A stretch of DNA of 64,000 bases from an uncultured Lachnospiraceae bacterium (GCA_944381405.1 CALWLA010000001.1:62001-126000), one strand, 5' to 3'. Positions 15,458 to 25,462 are shown, counted from the stretch's first letter. Translations and numbers: made by a program. Notes: a model not told the origin generated them from the sequence alone.

Positions 15458-18400
15458 CTATACCAGATCGAAGATGCTCAGCTGGTTGGTGTCGGGAATG
15501 GAGCCCAGAAGCCCCAGCTCCTTTAAAAGATCCGCGTTGGTCTTGGAGACCTTGGTGCGGGAAATGAATTCCTCCACGCTTAAGTAGGGGCCGTTTGCCG
15601 CCTCCCGCTCGATGGCTTCCGCTGCGTTGTCTCCCAGACCTGCGATGGAGTTCAGGGCAGGCATGATCTTGCCGTCCACCACCTGGAACTCCCGGGCCTT
15701 GGCCTTGAAGATGTCGATGGGAGTAAACTCCACGCCTCTTGCCATCATTTCCTCCACGATGCGCATATCCCGCAAAAGAAGCTTGTCGTTGGCGGTGGTA
15801 TCCCGGTTGTTGGCGATGTAATCTTTCAGCTCCTTCAGATTTTGCCTAAGCTTCGGGAAGCTTACGCACATCTTTTCGTAATCGAAGCCTTTACCCTTTA
15901 CCGTATAGTAGGCCGCATAGTATTCCAGCGGATAATAGATCTTGTAATAGGCGATGCGCAGGGACATGACCACATAGGCCGCCGCATGGGCCTTGGGGAA
16001 CATGTACTTGATGGTGTCGCAGGACCAGATATACCAGTCCGGCACGCCGTGGGCCCGCATCATCTCGCAGTATTCCTCGTGTTTTGGATCCTTGGGGAAT
16101 TTTCCCTTTCGCACCAGCTCCATGATCTTGAAGGCATCCCCGGGTTCCAGCCCCTTGGTGATGAGGTAGATCATGATATCGTCACGGGTACAGATGGCGG
16201 TCTGAATGGTACATTTTCCCTCGTTGATCAGCTTCTGGGCGTTGCCCACCCACACGTCGGTGCCGTGGGCCAGGCCCGCGATCCGCACCAGGTCGGAAAT
16301 ATATTTTGGCTTTGCGTCCAGCAGCATCTGGATGGCGAAGTCGGTGCCGAACTCCGGGATACCCAGGGTGCCGCACTGGGTTCCCCCGATGTCCTCCGGG
16401 GTGAGCCCCAGGGCCTCCGTGTTCTGGAACAGGGACATAATCTTCGGGTCGTCCACAGGGATCGTCATGGGATCCACCCCAGTCATATCCTGGAGCATGC
16501 GCACCATGGAGGGATCATCCTTTCCCAGGATATCCAGCTTCAGCAGGTTGTGGTCGATGCTGTGGTAGTCAAAATGGGTGGTAATGGGGCTCTGCATATC
16601 GTTGGCCGGATGCTGGATGGGCGTAAAGGTGGACATTTCCTCCCCGTGGGGAAGCACCACGATGCCGCCGGGGTGCTGTCCCGTGGTACGGCGCACCTCG
16701 GTGCAGCCCATGGCGATGCGCTCCACCTCCGCCCGGCGCATGCCGGTGATGCCGTGCTCCTCGTTGTACCGGAGCACATAGCCGTAGGCGGTCTTGTCCT
16801 GCACGGTGCCGATGGTCCCCGCCTTGTAGGTCTGGCCCTTGCCGAAGATCACCTCGGTGTAGGCGTGGGCCTTGGCCTGGTAATCTCCCGCAAAGTTCAG
16901 GTCGATATCAGGCTCCTTGTCTCCCTTAAAGCCCAGGAAGGTCTCAAAGGGAATGTCAAAGCCGTCCTTGATGAGTTTTTCCCCGCAGACGGGACATACC
17001 GCATCCGGCATGTCGCAGCCCGCCTTGTCGGCGTATTCCTGCACCACTTCGCTGTGGAAGTCCACATAGTGGCACTTGGGACAGCGGTAATGAGGCGGCA
17101 GGGGATTTACCTCGGAAATACCCGCCATGGTAGCCACTAGGGAGGAACCTACGGAGCCCCGGGAGCCCACCAGATAGCCGTGGTCATTGGAATCCCACAC
17201 CAGCTTCTGGGCGATGATGTACATGACGGAGTAACCGTTGGAGATGATGGAATCAAGCTCTTTGTTGAGCCGGACGCTTACCTCTGGCGGAAGCTCCGGG
17301 CCGTACATCTCGTGAGCCTTCTGATTGCAGATCTCCCGCAGGGTCTCGTCGGAGTTTTCGATCACCGGCGGGCACTTGTCCGGGCGGACGGGAGCGATGG
17401 GCTCGCACATCCTCAGAATCAGCTTCGGATTGTCGATGACGATCCGGTGGGCGGTTTCCGCATCGTAGTCCCGGAAGCAGGCCAGCATCTCCTCGGTGGT
17501 GCGAAGATACACCGGGGCGGCCCACTGGGGAGATTCCATAAAGTGGATGCTTTTGTCAAAATATTTGATGATCTGCCGATAGATGGCGTCCCCCTCCTCG
17601 GGGAAATGCACGTCTCCCACGGCGCAGACAGGTTTTCCCAGTTTTTCTCCCAGCCGGAGGATGCGGGTATTGATCTCCACGATGTCCTGCCGGGATTTTA
17701 CCGTGGATTTTTCATCCAGGGTCATATACATGAGATTTTCCGGGGGCAACACCTCCAGATAATCGTAAAAGGAGGCGATGGCTTCCGCTTCCTGATCCGA
17801 CACGCCCCGCAAAAGCGCGTCGTAAAGCTCGCCGCTCTGACAGCCGGAGCCCAGCAAAAGCCCGTCCCGCAGGGAAGCGATGAGACTCTTGGGCATCCTG
17901 GCCTGTCCGTGGAAATAGTCGATGTGGGCCGCGGAAAGCAGCCGGTACATGTTGGTCCGGCCCAGATCATTTTTCGCGAAGATCGTAACGTGTTTCGGGG
18001 GCAGCTTTTTGATCATGGCCTCGTCAAAGGTCTCCGCCTGCCACAGGGTGTCCATGTCTTCGATGCCCTGCTCCTTAAGCCGCTGGCAGAGCTTTAAGAA
18101 GATCCCTGCGGTGGCCTCCGCATCGTCTACGGCCCTGTGATGGTTTTCCAGGGAAACCCCCAGTTCCTTTGCCACCGTATCCAGACGGTAACGGCCAAGC
18201 TGGGGCAGGAGCATCCGGCTCAGGCCCACCGTATCCACGATGGTAGGGCTGTAGGGAAGCCCCAGAAGGCCTGCGTAATGGCCGATGAAATTGGTATCGA
18301 ACCGGGCGTTGTGGGCCACGATCACCGCATCCTTGCAGAACTCCAGAAAGGCAGGGATCCATTTTTCGTAGGTGCCCTGTCCCATAACGTCTGCGTCTGT

Positions 18401-19612
18401 GATGCTGGTGAGTTTCTGGATATCGTAGGGAATCGGTTCCTCCGGATCCACGAACTGGGAGAACCGCTCCGCCACTCTGCCGTCCCGAAGCTTTACCGCG
18501 CCGATCTCGATGATCTTGTTTTTCAGGGGAGAAAATCCGGTGGTCTCGATATCGAAAACCACGAAGTCCCCGGAAAGGGGCTGGCCCATGGGACGCTGGA
18601 CGCATTTTTCCGTATCGTCCACCATCCTGCCCTCCACCCCAAACAGAAGCCGCAGCTTGCTGCCCTTGGGAATGGAGTGGGCTGCGGTGGGAAATACCTG
18701 GACGCTGTTGTGGTCCGTGATGCCGATGGCCTCCCAGCCCCAGTCCACTGCCCGCTTGATATAAGCCCCCACGTCTCCCACGCCGTCCATATCGCTCATC
18801 TTTGTATGAAGATGCAGCTCGATGCGCTTTTCTCCCTCTGGCATCCGGTCCATACGGGCCCCTGCGCTGTCCTTCCAGCGCTTGATGCCTTTGATCCGGG
18901 AGATGGTCAGCTCCGTGTTGAACTTTCCGTCCGGCGGCGTTACCTCTCCGGAAACCGCCACCCATTTGCCGGGCTTCAGCTCTCCGGAAACCGCATCCGC
19001 TTCGTTTTCCTCGCAGAACAGCCTGCAGGAAATGGAATCCGTCTTGTCGGAAAGGTTGAATTTGATGATGAACTTTCCGTTTCGGGTCTTCACCAGCTCC
19101 GTTCCGAAGACAAAGCCGGTGATGATGACCCCTCCCATACCCTCCTCCAGGGTTTTGATCTTCAAGGGCTCTCCCTTGAAATCATAGCCATAGATCACAT
19201 CCGGGTTGTCGGATTTTTTATCCACCTTGGGGGTCCACTGATTGACGGTCTTTTTGAAGCCCTGCTGCCCCGGCTTGGGGGCCTGGCTCTGGGCAGGGCG
19301 TTTTTCCCCTGCTGTCCCCTGGCTCTGTCTGCTTCCGCCGCCTGCCGCCGCCGTATTGGCATGTTCTCCGTGGGGGGCGGTATCCACCAGCAGGACTCCC
19401 ACGTCCTTATTGTCGAAGATCCGTTCCCGGATGGCCCGTTCCGCCTCCGTCACTGCCTCCCTGGGCAGGGCTTCCCTGGAGCGGATGTACACCGTCAGGG
19501 CGCTGCGGTCCCTGGGCATCACGATCTTCACCACTTCCGCGCCGGAAAAAAGCCCGGCATGCTCCGGGCTGATATTCAGGTTTTCAAATACCTCTAAAAA
19601 ACTGCTGCTCAT
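15458..19612 (-). CDS. polC: DNA polymerase III alpha subunit, Gram-positive PolC type
   Basis: Start set at the ATG giving MSSSFLEVFENLN, which overlaps the ispG stop in an ATGA; the frame extends upstream but only as a shadow of ispG. The 1384-residue protein has an OB-fold region, a split PHP domain (IELHLHTKMSD near residue 266 and AIGITDHNS), an inserted 3'-5' proofreading exonuclease (FVVFDIETTGFS near 350) and the C-terminal polymerase with GYLVGSRGSVGSS and PDIDLNFAGDYQ (near 904). A zinc-finger-like CPKCHYVDFHS...CPVCGEKL lies between them. It is the leading- and lagging-strand replicase of low-GC Gram-positives. It is the last gene of the pyrH-to-polC operon. Confidence 0.98.
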   Translation of the reverse strand: MSSSFLEVFENLNISPEHAGLFSGAEVVKIVMPRDRSALTVYIRSREALPREAVTEAERAIRERIFDNKDVGVLLVDTAPHGEHANTAAAGGGSRQSQGTAGEKRPAQSQAPKPGQQGFKKTVNQWTPKVDKKSDNPDVIYGYDFKGEPLKIKTLEEGMGGVIITGFVFGTELVKTRNGKFIIKFNLSDKTDSISCRLFCEENEADAVSGELKPGKWVAVSGEVTPPDGKFNTELTISRIKGIKRWKDSAGARMDRMPEGEKRIELHLHTKMSDMDGVGDVGAYIKRAVDWGWEAIGITDHNSVQVFPTAAHSIPKGSKLRLLFGVEGRMVDDTEKCVQRPMGQPLSGDFVVFDIETTGFSPLKNKIIEIGAVKLRDGRVAERFSQFVDPEEPIPYDIQKLTSITDADVMGQGTYEKWIPAFLEFCKDAVIVAHNARFDTNFIGHYAGLLGLPYSPTIVDTVGLSRMLLPQLGRYRLDTVAKELGVSLENHHRAVDDAEATAGIFLKLCQRLKEQGIEDMDTLWQAETFDEAMIKKLPPKHVTIFAKNDLGRTNMYRLLSAAHIDYFHGQARMPKSLIASLRDGLLLGSGCQSGELYDALLRGVSDQEAEAIASFYDYLEVLPPENLMYMTLDEKSTVKSRQDIVEINTRILRLGEKLGKPVCAVGDVHFPEEGDAIYRQIIKYFDKSIHFMESPQWAAPVYLRTTEEMLACFRDYDAETAHRIVIDNPKLILRMCEPIAPVRPDKCPPVIENSDETLREICNQKAHEMYGPELPPEVSVRLNKELDSIISNGYSVMYIIAQKLVWDSNDHGYLVGSRGSVGSSLVATMAGISEVNPLPPHYRCPKCHYVDFHSEVVQEYADKAGCDMPDAVCPVCGEKLIKDGFDIPFETFLGFKGDKEPDIDLNFAGDYQAKAHAYTEVIFGKGQTYKAGTIGTVQDKTAYGYVLRYNEEHGITGMRRAEVERIAMGCTEVRRTTGQHPGGIVVLPHGEEMSTFTPIQHPANDMQSPITTHFDYHSIDHNLLKLDILGKDDPSMVRMLQDMTGVDPMTIPVDDPKIMSLFQNTEALGLTPEDIGGTQCGTLGIPEFGTDFAIQMLLDAKPKYISDLVRIAGLAHGTDVWVGNAQKLINEGKCTIQTAICTRDDIMIYLITKGLEPGDAFKIMELVRKGKFPKDPKHEEYCEMMRAHGVPDWYIWSCDTIKYMFPKAHAAAYVVMSLRIAYYKIYYPLEYYAAYYTVKGKGFDYEKMCVSFPKLRQNLKELKDYIANNRDTTANDKLLLRDMRIVEEMMARGVEFTPIDIFKAKAREFQVVDGKIMPALNSIAGLGDNAAEAIEREAANGPYLSVEEFISRTKVSKTNADLLKELGLLGSIPDTNQLSIFDLV

Positions 19613-20673
19613 AGATAGCGGTCCAGCTCCTTCTGAAACTCCTCCAACAGCCGGTCCTCCGGAACCTTCCGGAGCACCTCTCCCCGGCGGATGATCAGGC
19701 CCTCGCCCTTGCCGCCGCAGATGCCAAGCTCTGCCTCCCTGGCTTCTCCCGGGCCGTTTACCACGCAGCCCATGCAGGCCACCTTCATGGTGAGGCCCTC
19801 GTATTTCTTGCTCTGACAAAGGGCCGTTACCTGATCCGCAAGGGCTATGAGATCGATGCTGGTCCTGCCGCAGGTGGGACAGCTGACAACCTCGATGCCC
19901 CCCTTCCGAAGGCCCAGGGTCTTTAAGATCTGCTTTGCCGTGCGTACCTCCTCCACGGGATCCCCGGTAAGGGACACCCGGATGGTGTCGCCGATGCCCT
20001 CATGGAGGATGATCCCCAGGCCCACGGAGGACTTGATGTTGCCTGCCCACACCGTGCCTGCCTCGGTGATTCCTACATGGAGGGGATAGTCCGTCTGCTC
20101 CCGAATGAGCTCGTGAGCCCGGACACACATCACCACATCTGAAGATTTGATGCTGATGACGATGTTATGATAGCCCATGTCCCCGATCATGCGGGCCTTA
20201 TCCAGGGCGGATTCCACCAGTCCCTCCGCCGTCACATGGCCGCCGTATTTTTCGATCAGCTCCTTTTCCAGGGAGCCGGAATTGACGCCTACCCGGATGG
20301 GGATGTTCCGGGCCGCAGCGGCGGACACCACCTTTTCCAGCCGGTCCGCTCCACCGATGTTTCCGGGGTTGATGCGGATCTTGTCAATGCCTCGTTCGAT
20401 GGCGGCAAGCGCCAGGCGGTAATCGAAATGAATGTCCCCCACCAGAGGAATGGCGATCCGCTCCCGGATGGCTGGAATGGCCTCCGCCGCCGCCATATCC
20501 GGGATGGCCACCCGGACGATCTCGCAGCCCGCTTCCGTAAGACGTCGGATCTGCTCCGCCGTCGCCTCCACGTCGGAGGTCCTGGTGTTGCACATGGACT
20601 GGATAGCCACCGGATGATTGCCTCCGATGGTGACGTTTCCGATCCTGACTTCCCTTGTTTTCATTCTTTCCAT
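19609..20673 (-). CDS. ispG: 4-hydroxy-3-methylbut-2-enyl diphosphate synthase (flavodoxin-type IspG/GcpE)
   Basis: The 354-residue protein catalyses the penultimate MEP-pathway step, converting MEcPP to HMBPP with a [4Fe-4S] cluster. It has the TIM-barrel half with VGDIHFDYRLAL and the cluster-binding half with SCPTCGRTSID and CMGCVVNGPGEA. Its length suits the bacterial form. The start may be ATG 20673 or the internal ATG three codons later. It overlaps polC by four bases. With dxr and uppS in the same operon it links isoprenoid supply to cell-envelope carrier lipid synthesis. Confidence 0.97.
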   Translation of the reverse strand: MERMKTREVRIGNVTIGGNHPVAIQSMCNTRTSDVEATAEQIRRLTEAGCEIVRVAIPDMAAAEAIPAIRERIAIPLVGDIHFDYRLALAAIERGIDKIRINPGNIGGADRLEKVVSAAAARNIPIRVGVNSGSLEKELIEKYGGHVTAEGLVESALDKARMIGDMGYHNIVISIKSSDVVMCVRAHELIREQTDYPLHVGITEAGTVWAGNIKSSVGLGIILHEGIGDTIRVSLTGDPVEEVRTAKQILKTLGLRKGGIEVVSCPTCGRTSIDLIALADQVTALCQSKKYEGLTMKVACMGCVVNGPGEAREAELGICGGKGEGLIIRRGEVLRKVPEDRLLEEFQKELDRYL

Positions 20674-20722
20674 TTGATACCGCCTCTTTTTTTCTTTCTC
20701 TCCGGCGATTACCGGAATTTAT

Positions 20723-20796
20723 GCTCCGGCGCCGCCGGAGCTTTTTTGACTCAGTGCTTCCGGAGCTTTTTGACGCAATGCCGCCGGACTTTTTAT
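20723..20796. repeat. Hairpin and degenerate tandem repeat between rseP and ispG
   Basis: A perfect hairpin GCTCCGGC-GCC-GCCGGAGC (20723-20741) leads into three imperfect units built on CCGGA(G)CTTTTTGAC. The T runs are on the plus strand, where no gene ends, so this is not an obvious terminator for the operon. Confidence 0.5.
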
Positions 20797-20808
20797 GTGT
20801 TCTTCCCC

Positions 20809-22002
20809 TTACCCCAGGATGATGCTGAAATCATTGAACATCACCAGCACCATCAGCATCAGCAGGAGCATCATGCCCGCCATATTGATGCGGCCCACGA
20901 GCTCCGGCGATACCGGCCTTCGCCGCACCATTTCTATCAGGATGAACAAAAGCTGTCCCCCGTCCAGCGCCGGAAGGGGCAGCAGATTCATGGCTCCCAG
21001 AGAGGCCGAGATCAGGACGATCAGATCCATGAGGCTCATGACCGTGGTCCACAGGCCATAGGAGGCTGCCGCGGCCACCGTATCGTCCATGGTAGCCACC
21101 ATGCGCACCGGTCCCATGACATCGTCCCGCTGCACCTTTCCCTGCACCAGCATCTCCAGGGAAGCCACGGTGGTCTTGACGCAGAACTCCACGTTATACC
21201 ATCCGTACTTCAGAAGCTCCCCCAGGCTCTCCACCGGCCGGTAGCCTGCGCTGAAATAGATCCCCATGCGGTAGCTTCCCGTATCTTCCATATAGACCGG
21301 CTGGATCACCGCGGTTTTTTCCGTTCCCTCCTGGGTCCTTAAGGCAAGGGAGATGGGCATGCCCTCCGCCATTTCCCGCTGATGGGTCAGCAGATACAGC
21401 TGGACATCCCGGTATACCGTCACCTTGTCTCCGTTGATGGAAAGGACCGTATCCCCTTCCGCAACGCCGCTTTCCGCCGCAGGCACTCCTTCTTCCGCAG
21501 CGAGGATCACCGCCGGGTCGTAGCCCGCCTGCTGGGTAATGACCAGAGAAAGCAGCAGCGCCAGGATAAAATTGAATACCGGACCTGCCGCTATGATACA
21601 GAACCGCTGCCAGGCAGGTTTCTCCGTAAAGGCCTTTCCCTTCGGGAAAAATCTGCCGTCCAGAAGGATTCCTTCAGACTCTTCCGCCGCCCCGGCCGAC
21701 TCCGGTTCCTCCCCGGCTGCTTCCGCCGGGCTTACCTCCATCTTTTCCGGCTGCCGAAAGTCTCCCTCGGGAATGCCGTTTTCTTCCGGATCCTCTCCTA
21801 CCATCATGCAGGAGCCCCCAAAGGGCAGGACTCGCAGGGAATACCTGGTCTCCCCCTTTACGACGGACCAGAGCCTGGGTCCCATGCCCAGGGAAAACTC
21901 CACCACGCCTACGCCAAAGCGCTTGGCCATAAGAAAATGCCCCAGCTCATGAAAGAGAATGATAAAGCCCAGGGCAAGGATAGATATGATCAGGCTGAAC
22001 AA
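20809..22002 (-). CDS. rseP: Site-2 intramembrane metalloprotease RseP/YluC
   Basis: The 397-residue membrane protein has the zinc motif HELGH at residues 18-22 in the first helix and the second conserved motif NLLPLPALDGGQ near the C-terminus. A PDZ-like domain lies between (GVPAAESGVAEGDTVLSING). An acidic, low-complexity insert of about 50 residues (EEPESAGAAEESE and flanks) lies in the first loop. Such proteases cut anti-sigma factors or signal-peptide remnants within the membrane. It overlaps the end of dxr by 13 bases, as in many Firmicutes. Confidence 0.95.
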   Translation of the reverse strand: MFSLIISILALGFIILFHELGHFLMAKRFGVGVVEFSLGMGPRLWSVVKGETRYSLRVLPFGGSCMMVGEDPEENGIPEGDFRQPEKMEVSPAEAAGEEPESAGAAEESEGILLDGRFFPKGKAFTEKPAWQRFCIIAAGPVFNFILALLLSLVITQQAGYDPAVILAAEEGVPAAESGVAEGDTVLSINGDKVTVYRDVQLYLLTHQREMAEGMPISLALRTQEGTEKTAVIQPVYMEDTGSYRMGIYFSAGYRPVESLGELLKYGWYNVEFCVKTTVASLEMLVQGKVQRDDVMGPVRMVATMDDTVAAAASYGLWTTVMSLMDLIVLISASLGAMNLLPLPALDGGQLLFILIEMVRRRPVSPELVGRINMAGMMLLLMLMVLVMFNDFSIILG

Positions 22003-23198
22003 CCGCTGCTTTCCTCCTGTGTAAGGCCATAGCGTTCCCGGATAAAGGACCGGGCCCAGGCCTCTGTTTCAAGTATTTCCGCAACATCTGGGGCTTCCTG
22101 CAGGCTGTGAGCCTCCATGGCTGCCTCGATGCCGTCGGCAATGTCGGTGTAGCGGATCTTTTTTTGCAGAAAAGCCGCCACCGCCTCCTCGTTGGCTGCG
22201 TTGAACACGGTGGGCATGGTTCCCCCCTGCTCCCCTGCCTCGATGCCGAGCTTAAGCCCCTTGAACACCTCCAGGTCCGGCTTGGAAAAGCTCAGCTCCC
22301 GGAGCTTGCCGAAATCCAGCTTTTCCTCCGGGGGAAGCTGCATCCTGCAAGGCGCGCAAAGAGCGTATTCGATGGGAATCAGCATGCTGGGAACCCCCAG
22401 CTGGGCCTTTACCGCGCCGTCCCGAAACTGCACCATGCTGTGGATCACCGACTGAGGCTGGATGACGATCTCGATGTCCTTGATGGGCACGTCAAAAAGC
22501 CAATGGGCTTCCATCACCTCCAGGGCCTTGTTGACCATGGTGGAGGAATCGATGGTGATCTTGGCTCCCATGCTCCAGTTGGGATGTTTCAGGGCGTCCT
22601 CCGGCTGAATATCCTGCAGCATTTCCTTTGTGTAGCCCCTGAAGGGTCCTCCCGATGCCGTCAGCAGGATCTTTTCCACCGCTTCCTTCGGCTCACCCAC
22701 AAGGCACTGGTAAACGGCGCTGTGCTCGGAATCCACCGGCATCAGTTTTACGCCGTATTCCTGCAGCATGGGCATGATGATATGTCCTGCACACACCAGG
22801 GTCTCCTTGTTGGCCAGGGCGATGGTCTTTCCCGCCTTGATGGCCGCGATGGTAGGCCTGATGCCGATCATTCCCACCACGGAAACCATGACGGTGTCCG
22901 CTTCCGGCAGCGCTGCCGCTTCCAACAGCCCCTCCATGCCGCTCAGGATCCTGGGCATCTTAGGCAGGAGCCCTTCCGCCACCTTTTGGGAAAGCCGGTC
23001 CGAAAGCTCCTTTGCCCGGTCCTGCCTATATACGCAGGCCAGCTTCGGGCGGAACTCCAGGATCTGCTGCTCCAGAAGGTCGATGTTGGAGCCTGCGGAA
23101 AGGGCTCCGATCCGGATCTTTGGATCGAGCCTTGCCAAAGAAAGGGTCTGGGTGCCGATGGAACCGGTGCTGCCCAGAACCGAAAGGATTTTCTCCAT
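21990..23198 (-). CDS. dxr: 1-deoxy-D-xylulose 5-phosphate reductoisomerase
   Basis: The 402-residue enzyme makes 2-C-methyl-D-erythritol 4-phosphate from DXP using NADPH. Visible are the N-terminal Rossmann motif VLGSTGSIGTQTL, the metal- and substrate-binding segment LMPVDSEHSAVYQCL, and SGGPFRG with HPNWSMGAKITIDSSTM in the catalytic domain. It has the expected length with a short C-terminal extension. It is encoded between cdsA and rseP and shares the operon with ispG, the later enzyme of the same pathway. Confidence 0.97.
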   Translation of the reverse strand: MEKILSVLGSTGSIGTQTLSLARLDPKIRIGALSAGSNIDLLEQQILEFRPKLACVYRQDRAKELSDRLSQKVAEGLLPKMPRILSGMEGLLEAAALPEADTVMVSVVGMIGIRPTIAAIKAGKTIALANKETLVCAGHIIMPMLQEYGVKLMPVDSEHSAVYQCLVGEPKEAVEKILLTASGGPFRGYTKEMLQDIQPEDALKHPNWSMGAKITIDSSTMVNKALEVMEAHWLFDVPIKDIEIVIQPQSVIHSMVQFRDGAVKAQLGVPSMLIPIEYALCAPCRMQLPPEEKLDFGKLRELSFSKPDLEVFKGLKLGIEAGEQGGTMPTVFNAANEEAVAAFLQKKIRYTDIADGIEAAMEAHSLQEAPDVAEILETEAWARSFIRERYGLTQEESSGCSA

Positions 23199-23256
23199 CT
23201 TGTCTCCTTATTTTCCGTGATCAGGCCGGCTGCGGCAGCCTCTGCCGCCCGGACCC

Positions 23257-24069
23257 TCAGATCACAAACTCGTTCATAAACTGTATCGCATAGTAGATCG
23301 CCGGAGCGGTAAACAGCAGGGAATCAAAACGATCCAACACCCCGCCGTGTCCCGGGATCAGATTGCCGTAATCCTTGATATCGTGGTTGCGCTTAATGGC
23401 AGAGGCCGCCAGATCTCCGATCATGGAGATCACCGCCCCAACGCCGCAGGCAAAGGCACAGGTATAGGCCGGGCTCTGCATCTCATCCATGTATCCGGCA
23501 AAGATGGTGCCGAAAAGGAAGCCCAGCAGGGACGCGCCCAGCACGCCTCCTACCGCCCCCTCCCAGGTCTTCTTGGGACTCAGCTTCGGGGCCATCTTGT
23601 GCCTGCCGAAGAGCATGCCTGCGCAGTAAGCCAGGGTATCGCAGCCCCAGGAGCTCAAAAAGATCAGCCAAACCAGATATCTTCCGTCCCCGAGGGCCCT
23701 GGTGAGATACAGGTAGCTCAGCATCACGGACACATAGCACATGCCGAAAAAGGCGGTGGTGATCTCCTCGGTCTTGTATTCCGGAAAGGTCACCACATAG
23801 GCGGTCATGAACACCATCAGGGTGCCTACGATCATGGCCGTCATATAGGCCCTGCCCTCAAACATGACCAACAGGTAATAGATCACTGTGGAAGCATAGC
23901 CGATAAATGCGATGGATTTGTGTTCGATGGAAAGTGCCCGGTACAGCTCAAACTGTCCTACCAGGGAGATCAGGGCCACTGCAAAGAGCAGGGGAACGCC
24001 ACCCAGGCTCACCAGAATGACGGCCAGGATCACCAGCACGATTCCACTGATCAGTCGCTTTCTGAACAT
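23257..24069 (-). CDS. cdsA: Phosphatidate cytidylyltransferase
   Basis: The 270-residue, multi-helix membrane protein makes CDP-diacylglycerol from phosphatidate and CTP. The family signature is in the last third: LSPKKTWEGAVGG and SMIGDLAASAIKRNHDIKD, followed by PGHGGVLDRFDSLLF. Its start overlaps the uppS stop by one base. It supplies the precursor for phospholipid synthesis in the envelope part of this operon. Confidence 0.97.
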   Translation of the reverse strand: MFRKRLISGIVLVILAVILVSLGGVPLLFAVALISLVGQFELYRALSIEHKSIAFIGYASTVIYYLLVMFEGRAYMTAMIVGTLMVFMTAYVVTFPEYKTEEITTAFFGMCYVSVMLSYLYLTRALGDGRYLVWLIFLSSWGCDTLAYCAGMLFGRHKMAPKLSPKKTWEGAVGGVLGASLLGFLFGTIFAGYMDEMQSPAYTCAFACGVGAVISMIGDLAASAIKRNHDIKDYGNLIPGHGGVLDRFDSLLFTAPAIYYAIQFMNEFVI

Positions 24070-24788
24070 CAGACGCCTCCGTACCTTCTGTTTCTGTGGT
24101 TGAATTCCTCGATGGCGGAAAGGAGCACCTGCTTGTTGAAGTCAGGCCAGAGCACATCCGTGATGACGATCTCGGAATAGGCGCACTGCCACAGCAGGAA
24201 ATTGCTGAGCCGAAGCTCGCCGGAGGTACGGATCAGAAGATCCGGGTCCGGCATCCCCGCCGTGTCCAGATATTTCCCGAAATCCGCCTCGGTAAAGCTG
24301 TCCGCAGCTTCCCTGCGGCCCTCCCGCACATCCTCCGCATAACGGATGGCCGCCCGGCGGATATCATCCCGGCCGCCGTAGTTGACCGCGATCACAAAGG
24401 TCAGCCCCGTGGCCTCCCTGGTCTCCGTCTCCAGCTTTTCGATGCCTGCCCGGATATCCTCCGGAAAACGCCTGCGGTCGCCGATCATCCGTACCCGCAC
24501 GTTGTTTTTGGTAGCCACATCCAGAAGCCGCACCATGTAGTAGCGGAACAGCTGCATCAGCGCTCCCACCTCATCCGCGGACCGTTTCCAGTTTTCCGTG
24601 GAAAAGGCATATACCGTCAGATACCGGATGCCGAGCCTTGCCGCATCCTCTACCGTCTGCTCCACCACCTTACAGCCCTGCTTGTGGCCGAAGGTGCGGG
24701 GCAGTCCTCTTTTTTTTGCCCATCTGCCGTTCCCGTCCATGATGATGGCCACATGGTCGGGAACAGCCATTGTTTTTTCATCTGCCAT
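24069..24788 (-). CDS. uppS: Isoprenyl transferase (undecaprenyl diphosphate synthase)
   Basis: The start is the ATG giving MADEKTMAVPDHV, about ten bases after AGGAG; a longer reading would need a TTG start. The 239-residue cis-prenyltransferase has the catalytic IIMDGNGRWAKKRG, the GHKQG motif and the C-terminal DLLIRTSGELRLSNFLLWQ substrate-binding block. It builds the C55 carrier lipid needed for peptidoglycan and exported polysaccharides. It is located between frr and cdsA. Confidence 0.97.
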   Translation of the reverse strand: MADEKTMAVPDHVAIIMDGNGRWAKKRGLPRTFGHKQGCKVVEQTVEDAARLGIRYLTVYAFSTENWKRSADEVGALMQLFRYYMVRLLDVATKNNVRVRMIGDRRRFPEDIRAGIEKLETETREATGLTFVIAVNYGGRDDIRRAAIRYAEDVREGRREAADSFTEADFGKYLDTAGMPDPDLLIRTSGELRLSNFLLWQCAYSEIVITDVLWPDFNKQVLLSAIEEFNHRNRRYGGV

Positions 24789-24907
24789 AGCTCGATTTCT
24801 CCTGAACTGCAAGATGAGCCCCCGGTGTCATGAAAGGGATCAAGCTCCGCTCCAAAAGCCCCCGTAGGCCCATCTGATGCAGTTTCTGAATTTATTCTGA
24901 CACGCTG

Positions 24908-25462
24908 TTATACGGTCATGATATCCTTTGTCTTTGCCTCTACCGCCTTGTCGATCTCCTGGATCATATTGTCGGTCATCTTCTGGATGTCCTTGTCCGC
25001 CGCCTTTACGTCGTCCTCGGTCATCTCCCCGGCCTTTTCCATCTTCTTGACGGCGTCGTTGGCGTCCCGGCGGATGTTGCGCACCGCCACCTTGGCCTCC
25101 TCGCCGTATTTCTTGATCTGCTTTGCCAGCTCCTTACGGCGCTCCTCGTTGAGCTCCGGGAACACCAGCCGGATGGAGCTTCCGTCAGAGGTGGGGTTGA
25201 TGCCCAGATCGGACATGTTGATGGCCTTTTCGATCTCTTTGATGAGGCTCTTTTCCCAGGGCTGGATCAGGATGATCCGGGCCTCAGGCACGGAGATGTT
25301 GCCTACCTGCTGCAGGGGCGTTTGTGTGCCGTAATAATCCACCTTGATCTTGTCCAGCACATGGGGATTGGCCCGGCCTGCCCGGATGCCTGCAAATTCC
25401 TCGCAGAGGTTGTCGTAGGATTTCTTCATTTTCGCTTCAAATTTTTTCAGTTCTTCCGTCAT
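24908..25462 (-). CDS. frr: Ribosome recycling factor
   Basis: The 184-residue protein has the family hallmarks FAGIRAGRANPHVLDKI, VDYYGTQTPL and the helical stretch FPELNEERRKELAKQIKK. With EF-G it splits post-termination ribosomes. It follows pyrH by 69 bases and has standard length. It is the second gene of the housekeeping operon. Confidence 0.98.
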   Translation of the reverse strand: MTEELKKFEAKMKKSYDNLCEEFAGIRAGRANPHVLDKIKVDYYGTQTPLQQVGNISVPEARIILIQPWEKSLIKEIEKAINMSDLGINPTSDGSSIRLVFPELNEERRKELAKQIKKYGEEAKVAVRNIRRDANDAVKKMEKAGEMTEDDVKAADKDIQKMTDNMIQEIDKAVEAKTKDIMTV

